Assembly: GCA_002855745.1 (NCBI GenBank)
Contig: NDWX01000008.1
Span: forward strand, 23,059 to 87,058
Reading direction: 5' to 3'
DNA length: 64,000 nucleotides
Source of the DNA: Thermofilum sp. NZ13
GTDB taxonomy: Archaea > Thermoproteota > Thermoprotei > Thermofilales > Thermofilaceae
Below the pieces are notes generated by a model. It saw nothing but the letters and a program-made list of their open reading frames with translations. It ran no database searches and was not told where the DNA came from. The position numbers were made by a program, and so were the translations under genes. Numbering within the stretch: the first letter of the stretch is position 1; each line of letters opens with the position of its first letter. Of this stretch, positions 17,417 to 26,186 are shown one piece after another.

Positions 17417-18330
17417 TGCTCGCGGGCTTCGGCTTCGAGAACCCAGAGCTGCTCCTCGCGGCCCCGCTGGCCGCGGCTCCGCTACTCCTCTACCGCAGAG
17501 CTGCGAGGTTCAGGGCGTTGCTCGAGAGGTGCGCGGACGTCAGGGTCACGCGCCTATTCGGGGTCACCGCCGCTCTAAAGCTGGCCCTGCCGCTCCTCCT
17601 GCTCTTGGCGTCGGCGTCGCCCTACGTGGTGTTGACGAGGAGGGTCGAGGTGGGCCTCGGCGAGGCCGCGCTCCTGGGCTCTAAGCCTGTGCAGCACGTG
17701 CTGGTGGTGGACGTATCGAGGAGCATGTCATACGCGCTCGGAATCGGGACCAGGCTGGACGCGGTGAAGGGGATGCTGAGGGAGTACCTGCTGAGCCTCA
17801 GTAGCAACGACACCGTCGTCGTGGCGACGTTCTCCGCAAGGGTCAGGGTGGTCTGCTCCGGGAAGCCGGCCGAGTGCCTGCCGGTCGTGGAGGGCCTGAG
17901 GGCCAACGAGAGCTACACCGCTGTGGGCGACGCCCTGGCCTTCTCCCTCTCACTCGCCGACGCGTCCTATGCGTCTGCAGCAATCCTACTCTTCACCGAC
18001 GGCGCCAGCAACTACGGGGTGGAACCGCTCTCACTCGCCTCGAGGGTCCCGCCGGGGAAGTACACTGGCGCGGTGATCTCGGTCCCGCACAACCCATCCA
18101 TGCTCGAGCTGGCCAGGAGGCTCGGCTGGAGGTACTACACGCTCGACGATTTCACAGCGTCAAGTGCCGGGGAGCTCGCTAGCAGGGTGCAGAGCGAGGC
18201 GAGGTACGACGCCTTGAAGGCGAGGGGGCAGGCCTTCGTGGAGGAGAGCTTCAGGGACTACACACCCACCTACGCGCTGATCCTCCTAGCCGTAGCGGTC
18301 GCCCTGGCGGTGCTGTTCGAGGGTGCCTGA
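17416..18330 (+). CDS. VWA-domain membrane protein (BatA/BatB-like)
   Basis: 304 residues. Two N-terminal hydrophobic stretches (ELLLAAPLAAAPLLLY and ALKLALPLLLLLASAS) precede a von Willebrand A domain with the MIDAS motif DVSRSMS, the conserved Thr region (ANESYTAVGDAL) and LLFTDGASNYG, and a last C-terminal helix (TYALILLAVAVALAVLFE). VWA proteins of this layout bind metal-dependent ligands outside the membrane and work with MoxR ATPases. Confidence 0.85.
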   Translation: MLAGFGFENPELLLAAPLAAAPLLLYRRAARFRALLERCADVRVTRLFGVTAALKLALPLLLLLASASPYVVLTRRVEVGLGEAALLGSKPVQHVLVVDVSRSMSYALGIGTRLDAVKGMLREYLLSLSSNDTVVVATFSARVRVVCSGKPAECLPVVEGLRANESYTAVGDALAFSLSLADASYASAAILLFTDGASNYGVEPLSLASRVPPGKYTGAVISVPHNPSMLELARRLGWRYYTLDDFTASSAGELASRVQSEARYDALKARGQAFVEESFRDYTPTYALILLAVAVALAVLFEGA

Positions 18331-19315
18331 AGTGCTCGAGCTAGAGAACCCCCTCGCCCTCCTCCTCATCCCCGCGCTGCTCGCTTACGTCACCTACACG
18401 CACCGCGGATACTGGCGTAGAGCCCACAGGTTCTACTCCGTCTCCAACCCCCTCTTCAGGGTGCTTGAAGTGAAGCCCCGAAGTAGCTCTAGGCGCCTAT
18501 CGCTTGCGCTAAAGCTGGCCTCGGTGACGCTCCTCGCTCTGGCCCTCGCGTCTCCCGCGCTCGTCGAGAACGTTAAGGTCGCCAGGACAGTCGACATCAC
18601 GGGGACGGAAGTCTACAGGCTGGCGAAGCCAGCGGTGGTCATCCTGCTCGACGTCTCGGGCAGCATGGGGGAGCAGATACCAGGCGGCGTCAAGATCGAG
18701 GTCGCGAAAGCCGCCATAGCCCGCTTCATAGACTCGCTCCCGCAGAACCTCAGCGTGGGGCTCGTGGCGTTCGACCACGCCGTCGAGCTAGCGGTCCCGG
18801 TCACCTCGAACAGGACAGCCGTCAAGGCCGAGCTTTCTAAGCTGAGCCCCATGGGCGGAACGATGTTCACCTACCCTCTTTACACAGCCCTAAACGCCCT
18901 GCAACCCTACAGGGTTTTCAACGCCTCATGCGCCGCGGTGCTCGTGACGGACGGGCTCCCGGCCGACAGGGGGCTGTACGACGACCTCCTCCGGCAGTTC
19001 GCGAGCCTCAGGATACCCGTCTACACCGTCTACGTGGGGCCGGGCGGCGACGAGGGCGAGGCGGAGCTGAGGAGGATATCTGGCCTCACGGGGGGCAAGA
19101 GCTACACCGCGTGGGAGTCCGAGGCGCTGAGCCAAGTCTTGGCGAAGCTGGCTGGGGAGATCTCGCGGCTCAGCGTGCAGTACACTGGAAAGGCTGTGGT
19201 GGAGGAGGACGTCGTAGTGCGAACACCCCTGCGCGGCTACCTCCTCGCCGCGGCGCTCGTCCTCTACGTGGCCCACAGCTACTTGAGGCACAGGCTCGTG
19301 AAGCTCTCCTTCTAG
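18323..19315 (+). CDS. VWA-domain membrane protein (BatA-like)
   Basis: 330 residues, starting at a GTG inside the end of the previous gene. Layout: N-terminal hydrophobic segment (NPLALLLIPALLAYVTY), a second one (LALKLASVTLLALALASPALV), a VWA domain with a complete MIDAS (LLDVSGSMGEQ, MGGTMFTYPL, LVTDGLPADRG) and a C-terminal helix (GYLLAAALVLYVAHSYL). With its neighbour it forms the usual pair of membrane VWA proteins. It meets the DUF58 gene tail to tail with a 4-base overlap. Confidence 0.9.
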   Translation: MPEVLELENPLALLLIPALLAYVTYTHRGYWRRAHRFYSVSNPLFRVLEVKPRSSSRRLSLALKLASVTLLALALASPALVENVKVARTVDITGTEVYRLAKPAVVILLDVSGSMGEQIPGGVKIEVAKAAIARFIDSLPQNLSVGLVAFDHAVELAVPVTSNRTAVKAELSKLSPMGGTMFTYPLYTALNALQPYRVFNASCAAVLVTDGLPADRGLYDDLLRQFASLRIPVYTVYVGPGGDEGEAELRRISGLTGGKSYTAWESEALSQVLAKLAGEISRLSVQYTGKAVVEEDVVVRTPLRGYLLAAALVLYVAHSYLRHRLVKLSF

Positions 19316-20166
19316 AGCCCCTGCCTGAGCCTGAGGTACGCTTCGACCACGTAGGGTGCCCGCTCGACGGCGTGCTCGTAGGAGCCCAGCTCGACCGCTC
19401 TCCTCCCGACTGCCGCCCTCACCCTGGCGATGTGCCTCCTGGCCTGGCGGGCCGCCTCCGCGAGCTCCACCATGCCCGTGGATCCGGACTCCCTGTCGGC
19501 CGCTGCGACGAGCGCGGTTTCCGCGATCCTCGAGACATCGGCCTCCCTAGTGAACAGGAAGTAGAGCGCGCCGCGGCCTAGCGCCTTTGACGCCTCGAGG
19601 AGCCTAGCGTACTCCTCGGGCTTGTTCGAGAGGTCTGTGTACACCGCCCAGTAGGCCCCCCTCCCGAACGACGACGCAGCCCTCAGCGCTTCCCCAAGGC
19701 TCAGCCCGCCCCTAGCCCCCCTGCAGGCCTGCCTCAGGAGCCGCTCGAGCAAAAGCCTGCTGGACGTGTACTCGTACGTCTCCACCCTGTCGCTGACCAC
19801 GACCGCCGACACCCTGTCGCGGAGCCTGGCCGAAGCCTCGGCGTGCAGCGTTAGTACGAGCACTAGGCTCTCAAGCTTGTCCTTGAAGCCCATCGAGGCC
19901 GTCAAGTCGACGAGCCAGAGCAGCCTAGACTCCCTCTCAGCGCGGAACTCCTTCACGTACAGCCTCTCAAGCCCTGTCCTCGCTGAAGCCCTCCAGTCAA
20001 TGTACCTCGAGTCGTCCCCATAGACGTACTGCCGCAGGTCCTCGTACTCCAGCCCAAGCCCCTTCACCCTCATCGGGCTGTCCTCGGCCAGGACGCCGCT
20101 GGCAATAACCCTGCCCTGAGCCCTGGCCCTCCTCAGCTTTGTGCAGACTGGAACCGCGGGGTTCAC
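19312..20166 (-). CDS. DUF58 family protein
   Basis: 284 residues. The DUF58 signature is clear: LEYEDLRQYVYGDDSRYIDWRASARTG, KEFRAERESRLLWLVD, with a degenerate VWA-like fold after it (LVDLTASMGF, with the MIDAS-type DxT/SxS). Family members act with MoxR AAA ATPases and VWA proteins, all of which flank this gene. It overlaps the upstream PRC-barrel-like gene by four bases. Confidence 0.9.
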   Translation of the reverse strand: MNPAVPVCTKLRRARAQGRVIASGVLAEDSPMRVKGLGLEYEDLRQYVYGDDSRYIDWRASARTGLERLYVKEFRAERESRLLWLVDLTASMGFKDKLESLVLVLTLHAEASARLRDRVSAVVVSDRVETYEYTSSRLLLERLLRQACRGARGGLSLGEALRAASSFGRGAYWAVYTDLSNKPEEYARLLEASKALGRGALYFLFTREADVSRIAETALVAAADRESGSTGMVELAEAARQARRHIARVRAAVGRRAVELGSYEHAVERAPYVVEAYLRLRQGL

Positions 20167-20984
20167 GCGACCACCAGGGCGTCCCCGAGCTTCCTGACAG
20201 AGCTCCAGGGCACGTCCACGTACCCCGACCTGCTCACCTCCAGGTACGACTCGAGCTCTCTGACGCCTGCGGGGCCCAGCACCCTCGCCACAGCCTCTCT
20301 GGCCCTCTCAACCAGAGCGCCGCTGAGCCTCGGGTTCGCGTAGGGGTCGATCTCGCCGGCTAGCGCGTCGGCCTCACGCCCAGCCCCCCTCCTCTTGAGC
20401 CCGTGGACGAACTGCATCCACTTGAGCTCAACCGATCCCCCTCCCCTGGCAACGCGCACGCCCAGCTCCCCGGGGCCGACGACGATCTCCGATGCGAACC
20501 CGAGGAACCCGTTCGAAACGCTCAAGACAGGCTTGCCGTCCACCTCTCCCGGCCTCGGGAAAGCCGGGGGCTCCAGCGGGGGCTGCCCGCGGAAGCTCGC
20601 CTCGCGGGGAGTCCTCAGGAGGATCACCCTGAACTCGGGGATCGATGCGTCGACCCAGGCGATCTCGCTCACGGGGCAGTACGCCTTCAGCAGGCTCACC
20701 TCCCTCTCCGCCCTCCTCCTCGGGATCTCGATGCCCTCGCTCCTCGCCACCTCCACCGCGGCCTCCAGCGTGAGGCCTGAAGTCGACAGCCCCCTCCTCG
20801 CCAGCTCGCCGTACAGAGCCTCGGCGTCTATCACGCTCTCCCCCACGCTCCTAGTTAGGAACACCTCAATGTAGGCTCCCTCCTCCCGCAGGATCAGGGA
20901 GCCCGCGTCGCCGTAGTAGAGCCCCTCGCTGTCGTAGATCCTGGCGCCCTTAATCTCCCGCTGGGAGTAAAACGCTTTGGGCAA
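20163..20984 (-). CDS. PRC-barrel-like protein next to the DUF58 gene
   Basis: 273 residues from a TTG. The N-terminus (REIKGARIYDSEGLYYGDAGSLIL) and the C-terminus (SGYVDVPWSSVRKLGDALVV) both resemble PRC-barrel folds. The middle is a charged helical region and a second beta region (GKPVLSVSNGFLGFASEIVVGPGEL) that may be another barrel. PRC-barrel proteins bind RNA or protein partners; the role here is unknown. The 4-base overlap with DUF58 implies co-expression. Confidence 0.55.
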   Translation of the reverse strand: MPKAFYSQREIKGARIYDSEGLYYGDAGSLILREEGAYIEVFLTRSVGESVIDAEALYGELARRGLSTSGLTLEAAVEVARSEGIEIPRRRAEREVSLLKAYCPVSEIAWVDASIPEFRVILLRTPREASFRGQPPLEPPAFPRPGEVDGKPVLSVSNGFLGFASEIVVGPGELGVRVARGGGSVELKWMQFVHGLKRRGAGREADALAGEIDPYANPRLSGALVERAREAVARVLGPAGVRELESYLEVSRSGYVDVPWSSVRKLGDALVVA

Positions 20985-21235
20985 GCACTAACACCGGTTC
21001 AGAGATACACGCGCGCGGAAATAGGCTTTACCGTTAACGTTCACCTCTCCCTATCTTACCTGCTACATATATCTGCGGTCTCTCGCCTCGCCTACGGGCA
21101 GTCTGGCCCCCTGGGTCATGGAAGCTGTGATGTCCGGCGCGCACGTAGCTCGCATCCAGGGCTGGTCACATAAACCCTGGGTCGCTGAAGGGGTTGCCTC
21201 CAGCGATACCTCACTCGGCTCGAGCTCACCGAGGG

Positions 21236-21243
21236 TATATTTA
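21236..21243 (+). promoter_or_regulatory. TATA box of the moxR gene
   Basis: tatattta lies about 30 bases before the ATG at 21270. The preceding 240 bases of the divergent spacer show no other feature. Confidence 0.5.
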
Positions 21244-21269
21244 CCGGCGCGAGCATCGGTAGTAGTGGT

Positions 21270-22325
21270 ATGGAGCAGGCCGACTTCATCCGCGACGCTA
21301 GGCGGCTTGTAGAGGTGCTCGACAGGGTTGTGGTGGGCTACAGCGTTGAGAAGAGGGTTGTCCTCGCCAGCCTGCTGGCCAACGGCCACGTCCTCCTCGA
21401 GGGCCCTCCCGGCATCGCGAAGACCACGCTCGCGAAGGCGCTTGCAAGGGCGTTCGGGCTCCTCGACAGCAAGGTCAGCATCGGGGGAGTGGAGTACAAG
21501 GGCTTCTCTAGGATACAGTTCACCCCGGACCTCCTCCCGTCGGACGTCACCGGGAGCCTCGTCTACAACCCGGTTACCCGCGAGTTCGAGCCCCGACTGG
21601 GCCCCATATTCGCGTACATAGTGCTGGCGGACGAGGTCAACCGCGCGACGCCTAGAACCCAGAGCGCGCTCCTGGAGGCGATGCAGGAGAGGCAGGTCAC
21701 GATCGGCGGCAGAACCTACCCCCTTGAGGACAGGAAAGCGGGCAAGTTCTTCGCCGTCCTGGCGACCCAGAACCCGGTTGAGCAGGAGGGCACGTACCCC
21801 CTGCCGGAGGCCCAGCTCGACAGGTTCATCACCCGCGTGGTCTTCCCCTACCCGAGGGTGCTCGAGGAGGAGAAGAGCATCCTGAGGCTTCACGCGCAGA
21901 GGCTCTCAGAGCCCCTGGAGGACCTCGAGCCGATCCTCGACCCCAAGTGGCTCCACGCGGCTCAGAGCTTCGTGGCGGAGCAGGTGGCGGTGCAGGACGA
22001 CGTGCTCGACTACGTCTCGCAGCTGGTCCGCTTCACGAGGCCGGAGGTCAGCGCCACCGCGAGGGAGTTCTTCGAGCTCGGCGCGAGCCCCAGGGCGGGC
22101 ATAGCGCTGCTGCGCGTGGCTAAGGCGTGGGCTATGCTTGAGGGGAGGACCGTCGCCACGAGGAGGGACGTCGATGCCGTGGCGTTCCCCGTCCTGAACC
22201 ACAGGGTCATACCGAAGCTCGACAGGGTTATCGAGGCCGAAGAGGCCGTGGGCCGCTACAGCGCGAGGTACGAGGCCACACGGCGGGGGCTGGAGGAGAT
22301 CATGAAGAGCATCCGCGCGCTGTGA
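21270..22325 (+). CDS. moxR: MoxR-family AAA+ ATPase
   Basis: 351 residues, full length. Walker A GPPGIAKTT (residues 45-53), Walker B VLADEVNRATPRTQSALLEAM, sensor 1 ATQNPVEQEGTYPLPEAQLDRF and sensor 2 SPRAGIALLRVAKAWA are all typical. MoxR proteins are chaperone-like ATPases that mature partner complexes through VWA proteins. The partners are encoded just upstream on both strands (16535-20166). Confidence 0.95.
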   Translation: MEQADFIRDARRLVEVLDRVVVGYSVEKRVVLASLLANGHVLLEGPPGIAKTTLAKALARAFGLLDSKVSIGGVEYKGFSRIQFTPDLLPSDVTGSLVYNPVTREFEPRLGPIFAYIVLADEVNRATPRTQSALLEAMQERQVTIGGRTYPLEDRKAGKFFAVLATQNPVEQEGTYPLPEAQLDRFITRVVFPYPRVLEEEKSILRLHAQRLSEPLEDLEPILDPKWLHAAQSFVAEQVAVQDDVLDYVSQLVRFTRPEVSATAREFFELGASPRAGIALLRVAKAWAMLEGRTVATRRDVDAVAFPVLNHRVIPKLDRVIEAEEAVGRYSARYEATRRGLEEIMKSIRAL

Positions 22326-22441
22326 CTCTCGTTCTTCTTATAAGACTGGCGAATAGGAGCCTCAGTCTCGTCGAATCTTCTCGAGGTCTTTAGCTCGCTG
22401 ATTCGCTGGTGCCTTGCCGCTTCGAAAAGGCACAGGAAAAA

Positions 22442-22463
22442 GTTTATACGTGCATGCATGCAC
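22442..22463 (+). promoter_or_regulatory. vapBC promoter with 14-bp palindromic operator
   Basis: The TATA-like gtttatac (22442-22449) is followed at once by the perfect palindrome gtgcatgcatgcac (22450-22463), 10 bases before the vapB start. Position between TATA and start codon fits repression by the antitoxin-toxin complex. Confidence 0.6.
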
Positions 22464-22472
22464 TTTTAACAT

Positions 22473-22694
22473 GTGACGGTGAAGACCATAACGATATCGC
22501 TGGAGGCTTACGAAGCCCTGCTGCGGGAGAAGAAACCGGGGGAGAGCTTTTCGGATGTGATACTCAGGCTTGTGAAGAGTAGCGGCGATATAATGGAGCT
22601 TGCAGGCCGCTGGAGTGATATCAGCGATGAGGCCCTTGAAGCCTTCCTTAGGAACGTTAGGGAAAGGTGGAGAGAGTGGAGAAGTACGCGCTAG
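22473..22694 (+). CDS. VapB-type antitoxin
   Basis: 73 residues. The N-terminus KTITISLEAYEALLREKKPGESFSDVILRLV is typical of the archaeal VapB / UPF0330 antitoxins, which bind DNA through this part. The tail (LEAFLRNVRERWREW) is the toxin-binding helix. It overlaps vapC by 28 bases. The pair is AT-richer than the genes around it. Confidence 0.85.
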   Translation: MTVKTITISLEAYEALLREKKPGESFSDVILRLVKSSGDIMELAGRWSDISDEALEAFLRNVRERWREWRSTR

Positions 22695-23095
22695 ACACTG
22701 ATTTCTTAGTGGAGTTCCTGAGGGGTCGTAGCCCCGCAGTCACGCTGATGGCCAAGCTGAGGGAATCAGGCTACCTGGCTACCACCGTGATCAACGCTTT
22801 TGAGCTCTACTGGGGTGCTTATAAGTTCAATGGTAAACGGGCGGAAGACGTCAGAAAACTCCTTAGACGGATGGTGGTACTAAACATGGATGAGAGAATA
22901 GCTGAGAAAGCTGGGGAGGAAATAGCATACCTGGAGCAAATGGGTCTGCCTGTAGACGTAAGGGATCTTTTCACTGGCGTGATCTCAAGGGAGCACGGCT
23001 ACGCGATCATTACGGGCAATGAGGAACACTTCAAAAGGATACGAGGGTTGAGTGTTATAAACTGGAGGAGCCTCGAGCCCGATGCGCGCCCATAG
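22667..23095 (+). CDS. VapC-type PIN-domain toxin
   Basis: 142 residues with the PIN-domain acidic residues in order: ALDTDFLVEFL (Asp10), INAFELYWG (Glu), VDVRDLFTGVISREHG (Asp) and IITGNEEHFKRI. VapC toxins are Mg-dependent RNases that cut tRNA or rRNA. The domain looks complete and active, unlike the collapsed PIN gene at 9532. The GTG at 22676 is an alternative start. Confidence 0.9.
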   Translation: MERVEKYALDTDFLVEFLRGRSPAVTLMAKLRESGYLATTVINAFELYWGAYKFNGKRAEDVRKLLRRMVVLNMDERIAEKAGEEIAYLEQMGLPVDVRDLFTGVISREHGYAIITGNEEHFKRIRGLSVINWRSLEPDARP

Positions 23096-23359
23096 CAATT
23101 TCAACGGAGAATCTTCTCTCTGAGCCAATGTTGGAGACCTGACAGTCGCCGGTTGCAACCTCGTAGACCAGAGCCTTTTTCTACGACTATGCTGGGCTGT
23201 GACGTGAGAAGGCAGTGGTCACGACGCGCGGGCATAAGCGTGCTTGAGCTATAAGCTAAACCGGAGTACTCCGGCCAGTAAGGGGTAAGATAGGACAAGT
23301 GTAGCCCAATGATAGTGGTGTGGTAAGGCTTATAGCGGTTCTGCGCCTTACTTTGTTCG
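23096..23359. other. Spacer with a perfect palindrome
   Basis: No gene seen. It holds the perfect 14-bp palindrome ccggagtactccgg (23261-23274), too short for a stable terminator and not near a start codon. Confidence 0.4.
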
Positions 23360-23408
23360 GGGATGAGGAAGAGACGATCTGAAGTGTGATGACATCATCT
23401 AACACTGA
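23360..23408 (+). ncRNA. Candidate C/D box sRNA (2'-O-methylation guide)
   Basis: The boxes follow archaeal geometry exactly: C-like box gggatga (23360-23366, one mismatch), a 12-nt guide, D' box ctga (23379-23382), 3 nt, perfect C' box gtgatga (23386-23392), a second 12-nt guide (catcatctaaca) and D box ctga (23405-23408). Such RNAs bind L7Ae, Nop5 and fibrillarin and direct methylation of the target base paired five bases before D or D'. Targets were not identified. It ends 49 bases before the MDP-1-type gene. Confidence 0.6.
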
Positions 23409-23457
23409 TGCTCTTCTGCGCGTCAAGTATTTAGCGCCTCCCCACCCAACTCACTGC

Positions 23458-23934
23458 GTGAAAGTCCTCATACTCGACCTCGACAGGACGCTTTGGAGCC
23501 ACCACGACGTGACCACAACCGTTCCCCCGTACAGGAGGGTCTCGGAGGACGCGGTCGTCGACTCCCGGGGCGACGTGATCAGGCTCAACCCCTGCGCCAA
23601 GGACCTACTCGAGCTCGCCAAGTCGATGGGGGTGAAGCTGGCGGTCGCCAGCTGGAACAGCCCCGACAAAGCGCTCCAGGCTCTAGAGACGCTCGGCTTG
23701 AGCGGGTGGTTCGACGTCGTGGTGGTGGAGCCGCACCCCAACAAAGACCGGATGATCCGGAAGATACTGAAGGCGCTCAGGCTGGCCCCGCAGGACGCCG
23801 TCTTCGTCGACGACAACCCGGCGATCTGCGACCTCGTGAAGAGGAGCCTCCCCGAGGTGAACGTCCTGAACATCGGCGCCGACGTGGAGAGCCTCTGCGA
23901 GGTGAAAACGCTCCTTGAGCGAAACCAACAATAG
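23458..23934 (+). CDS. Magnesium-dependent phosphatase-1 type HAD phosphatase
   Basis: About 158 residues. HAD motif I is DLDRTLW (Asp7, Asp9), followed by the MDP-1-type early insert (PPYRRVSEDAVVDSRGDVIRLNP), motif II VASWNSPDKA, a conserved Lys (PHPNKDRMI) and motif IV VFVDDNPAICD. The GTG at 23458 is chosen over an upstream ATG (23386), which would put the start inside the sRNA candidate. A TATA-like aagtatttag lies about 30 bases before 23458. It overlaps the threonine synthase gene. Confidence 0.85.
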   Translation: MKVLILDLDRTLWSHHDVTTTVPPYRRVSEDAVVDSRGDVIRLNPCAKDLLELAKSMGVKLAVASWNSPDKALQALETLGLSGWFDVVVVEPHPNKDRMIRKILKALRLAPQDAVFVDDNPAICDLVKRSLPEVNVLNIGADVESLCEVKTLLERNQQ

Positions 23935-25081
23935 CCGCCCCGCGCACCGTTTAGCCGTGGGCTGCGCGCTCAAGTGCCCCAAGTGCGGCCGCGAGTACGA
24001 GCTAGGGGCCCGGGTCTGGAGGTGCGAGTGCGCGTCACCGCTCCAGGTCCTCTGCGATCCCTTCCAGTTCAAGCCCGCGGCGGGCGTGAGGGGCATGTGG
24101 AGGTACAGGGCCTCGCTGCCCTTGGTGGAGGGGGCTGAGCCGGTCACGCTCGGCGAGGGGGGCACGCCTGTCGTGAGGCTGGACGTTTCGGGCGTGAGGC
24201 TCCACCTCAAGCTCGAGTACCTCAACCCCACGGGCTCGTTCAAGGACAGGGGCTCCAGCCTGACCCTGACCAACCTCAAAGCCTCAGGCGTCACCGAGGT
24301 AGTCGAGGACAGCTCGGGGAACGCGGGCGCCTCGATCTCCGCCTACTCCGCGGCAGCGGGTGTTAGGTGCAGGGTCTACACGCCAGCGTCGGCACCCCAA
24401 GGCAAGAAGCTCCAGGTGAGGCTCTACGGGGCCAACTTAATAGAGGTCCCCGGGGACCGCGGTGAGGCCGCGAGGCGCGCGCTGGGCGAGCTCGCTGGGG
24501 CGTTCTACGCGAGCCACCTCTGGAGCCCCTTCTTCCCAGAGGCGAACGCCACGATAGCCTACGAGTTCTACGAGGAGGTAGGCGTACCCGACGCGGTCGT
24601 CGCCCCCGTGGGCAGCGGCGGGCTCATCCTGGGGATACACCTCGGCTTCAGGCGGCTGAGCGAGAACGGCTACGCTGACGCGGCGCCTAGGCTCTACGGC
24701 GTGCAGTCGGCCGCGAACCCCGTGCTCTACGAGGCCCTGTACGGCAGGAGGTACGAGAAAGCGGAGCTCGAGGTCGTGGCCGAGGGGGTGATGGTCCGGG
24801 AGCCCCCCCGGCTAGAGGAGGTCGTCGAGAGCATAAGGGGGAGCGGTGGGGGAGTCGTCGTGGTCGGCAAGGAGGAGGTGGCTGAGGGCCTCAGATTCTT
24901 AGCTAAGCGCGGCTTGCTCGTGGAGCCGACGAGCGCGACCGTCATCCCAGCAGTGGTGAGGCTCAAAGAGGAAGGCCTAGTAGACAGGGGGGAGAGCATC
25001 CTAGCCCCGCTCACGGGCTCCGGCCTCAAGGCCCTCGACAAGGTTGAGAGCCTCCTGAGGGAAGCGGTGGGGAAGCCGTAG
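23915..25081 (+). CDS. thrC: Threonine synthase
   Basis: 388 residues. This PLP enzyme converts O-phosphohomoserine to threonine. It has an N-terminal zinc ribbon (CPKCGREYELGARVWRCEC), the PLP lysine Lys110 in NPTGSFKDRG, the SSGNAGASI loop and the phosphate-binding VAPVGSGGLILG. It starts at a TTG with GAGGTGA nine bases upstream, 20 bases inside the preceding gene. Related fold-type II enzymes such as cysteate synthase look similar, so the name is likely rather than certain. Confidence 0.88.
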   Translation: MSETNNSRPAHRLAVGCALKCPKCGREYELGARVWRCECASPLQVLCDPFQFKPAAGVRGMWRYRASLPLVEGAEPVTLGEGGTPVVRLDVSGVRLHLKLEYLNPTGSFKDRGSSLTLTNLKASGVTEVVEDSSGNAGASISAYSAAAGVRCRVYTPASAPQGKKLQVRLYGANLIEVPGDRGEAARRALGELAGAFYASHLWSPFFPEANATIAYEFYEEVGVPDAVVAPVGSGGLILGIHLGFRRLSENGYADAAPRLYGVQSAANPVLYEALYGRRYEKAELEVVAEGVMVREPPRLEEVVESIRGSGGGVVVVGKEEVAEGLRFLAKRGLLVEPTSATVIPAVVRLKEEGLVDRGESILAPLTGSGLKALDKVESLLREAVGKP

Positions 25082-25154
25082 CCTACAGGGAGCGGTGCGG
25101 AGAGGTTAAGTTTAAGTCCCGGGAAAGGCTTAAGCTGATCGAAAGAAGAGCGGT

Positions 25155-25833
25155 ATGCCCGTGGCCCTCCTAGCCCCAAGGCTCAGGCTAGCTAGGCTCA
25201 AGCTGGCCAGCGTGCTCAGCGGCGAGCTGGCGGGAGAGAAGCCCCTCGTCGCGCTACCCTACCCGCGCGAGGCTGAGAAGCCGCTGAACCTCTACGCGAA
25301 GGGGCTGATCGACTGGCCCAGGCTCAAGCTCGCGCTACGAGACATCTACGGCGACTTCTACAGGAGCTGGCTCTGGACCGAGGAGCCGCTCATCAGGGCC
25401 CTCCCCCTCGCGGAGGCGAGGGTAAAGTGCTACGGGGCCAGCCACTCGGAGCAGGTGAAGAGGGGGGGGCGACCTCGCCGTCCTGGCCTTCAGGGCCCGG
25501 GTCAGGGGTGAGGTGGACCTCGAGGAGTGGAGGAGGCTCCTGGAGGGCAGGCCGAGCCTCGACCCAGGCCTCTACGACGCCGTAATCTCATCAACGCCGA
25601 TAGAGGGGTTTGAGAGCGTGGAGGTCTGGGGCCTCCCATACCCTCCAAGCGAGACCCTTGGCTTAGAGCCCCTGACGCGGGAGGCGGTGCAGGAGTACGT
25701 CGACTACCTCTTCAACTACGTCGTGAGGTCCAGGAATCTGGACGAAGCGTACCTGAGGTGGCTGGAGGAGCGCAAAGGTGTCAAGGCTTGGGACCTGTGG
25801 GAGCTACTCGAGCGGAGCAAAGCCGACCTCTAG
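25155..25833 (+). pseudogene. Unknown conserved-looking protein split by a G-run frameshift
   Basis: Two adjacent frames form one protein. The first (from the ATG at 25155) reads to GASHSEQVKRGG and then degenerates after a run of eight Gs (25462-25469). With seven Gs the frame continues as GGDLAVLAFRARVRGEVDLEEW into the second open frame, which ends at 25833. The joined product is about 225 residues, acidic and soluble, with no family recognised (blocks KPLNLYAKGLIDWPRLKLAL, YVDYLFNYVVRSRNLDEAYL). Either a sequencing error, a decayed gene, or slippage-controlled expression. Confidence 0.6.
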
Positions 25834-26186
25834 CCCGAAATTGCACGCCTCAAGGCATAGCCTGCTGATTTCGCGTTCAGAGATGCTTTACGTATTTTGG
25901 CAACATTGCATCGTTAGCAAAAAGCTAAAATAAACCTAAAGCCATTAAGCACTGGGAGCTGGATAAGGATAGCTCGTTTCAAAGACCGCCTAAGTATCCA
26001 ATCTTCCGCCTTAGTTTAATTAAATTAACTCCATTCATTTGAGGAACATTATCTCCTTCACGGCTTCTCCGGTAAAAGTACAACTCCAAGCGGGAGTTGA
26101 TTAAAGAATGGAAATAAAATTCGGCATTGAATGATACAAAGTAAAAAAGATTATCTTGAGAGCCCCGTATCTAGGGCTCGATAACC
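25834..26186. other. AT-rich intergenic stretch
   Basis: 353 bases, much AT-richer than the rest of the window. No coding frame longer than a few dozen codons, no repeat or RNA signature was seen. Confidence 0.4.

Noticed and set aside
23101..23298. Minus-strand 65-codon frame after vapC
   Set aside because: No domain, no promoter, and it covers the ccggagtactccgg palindrome region without coding character.
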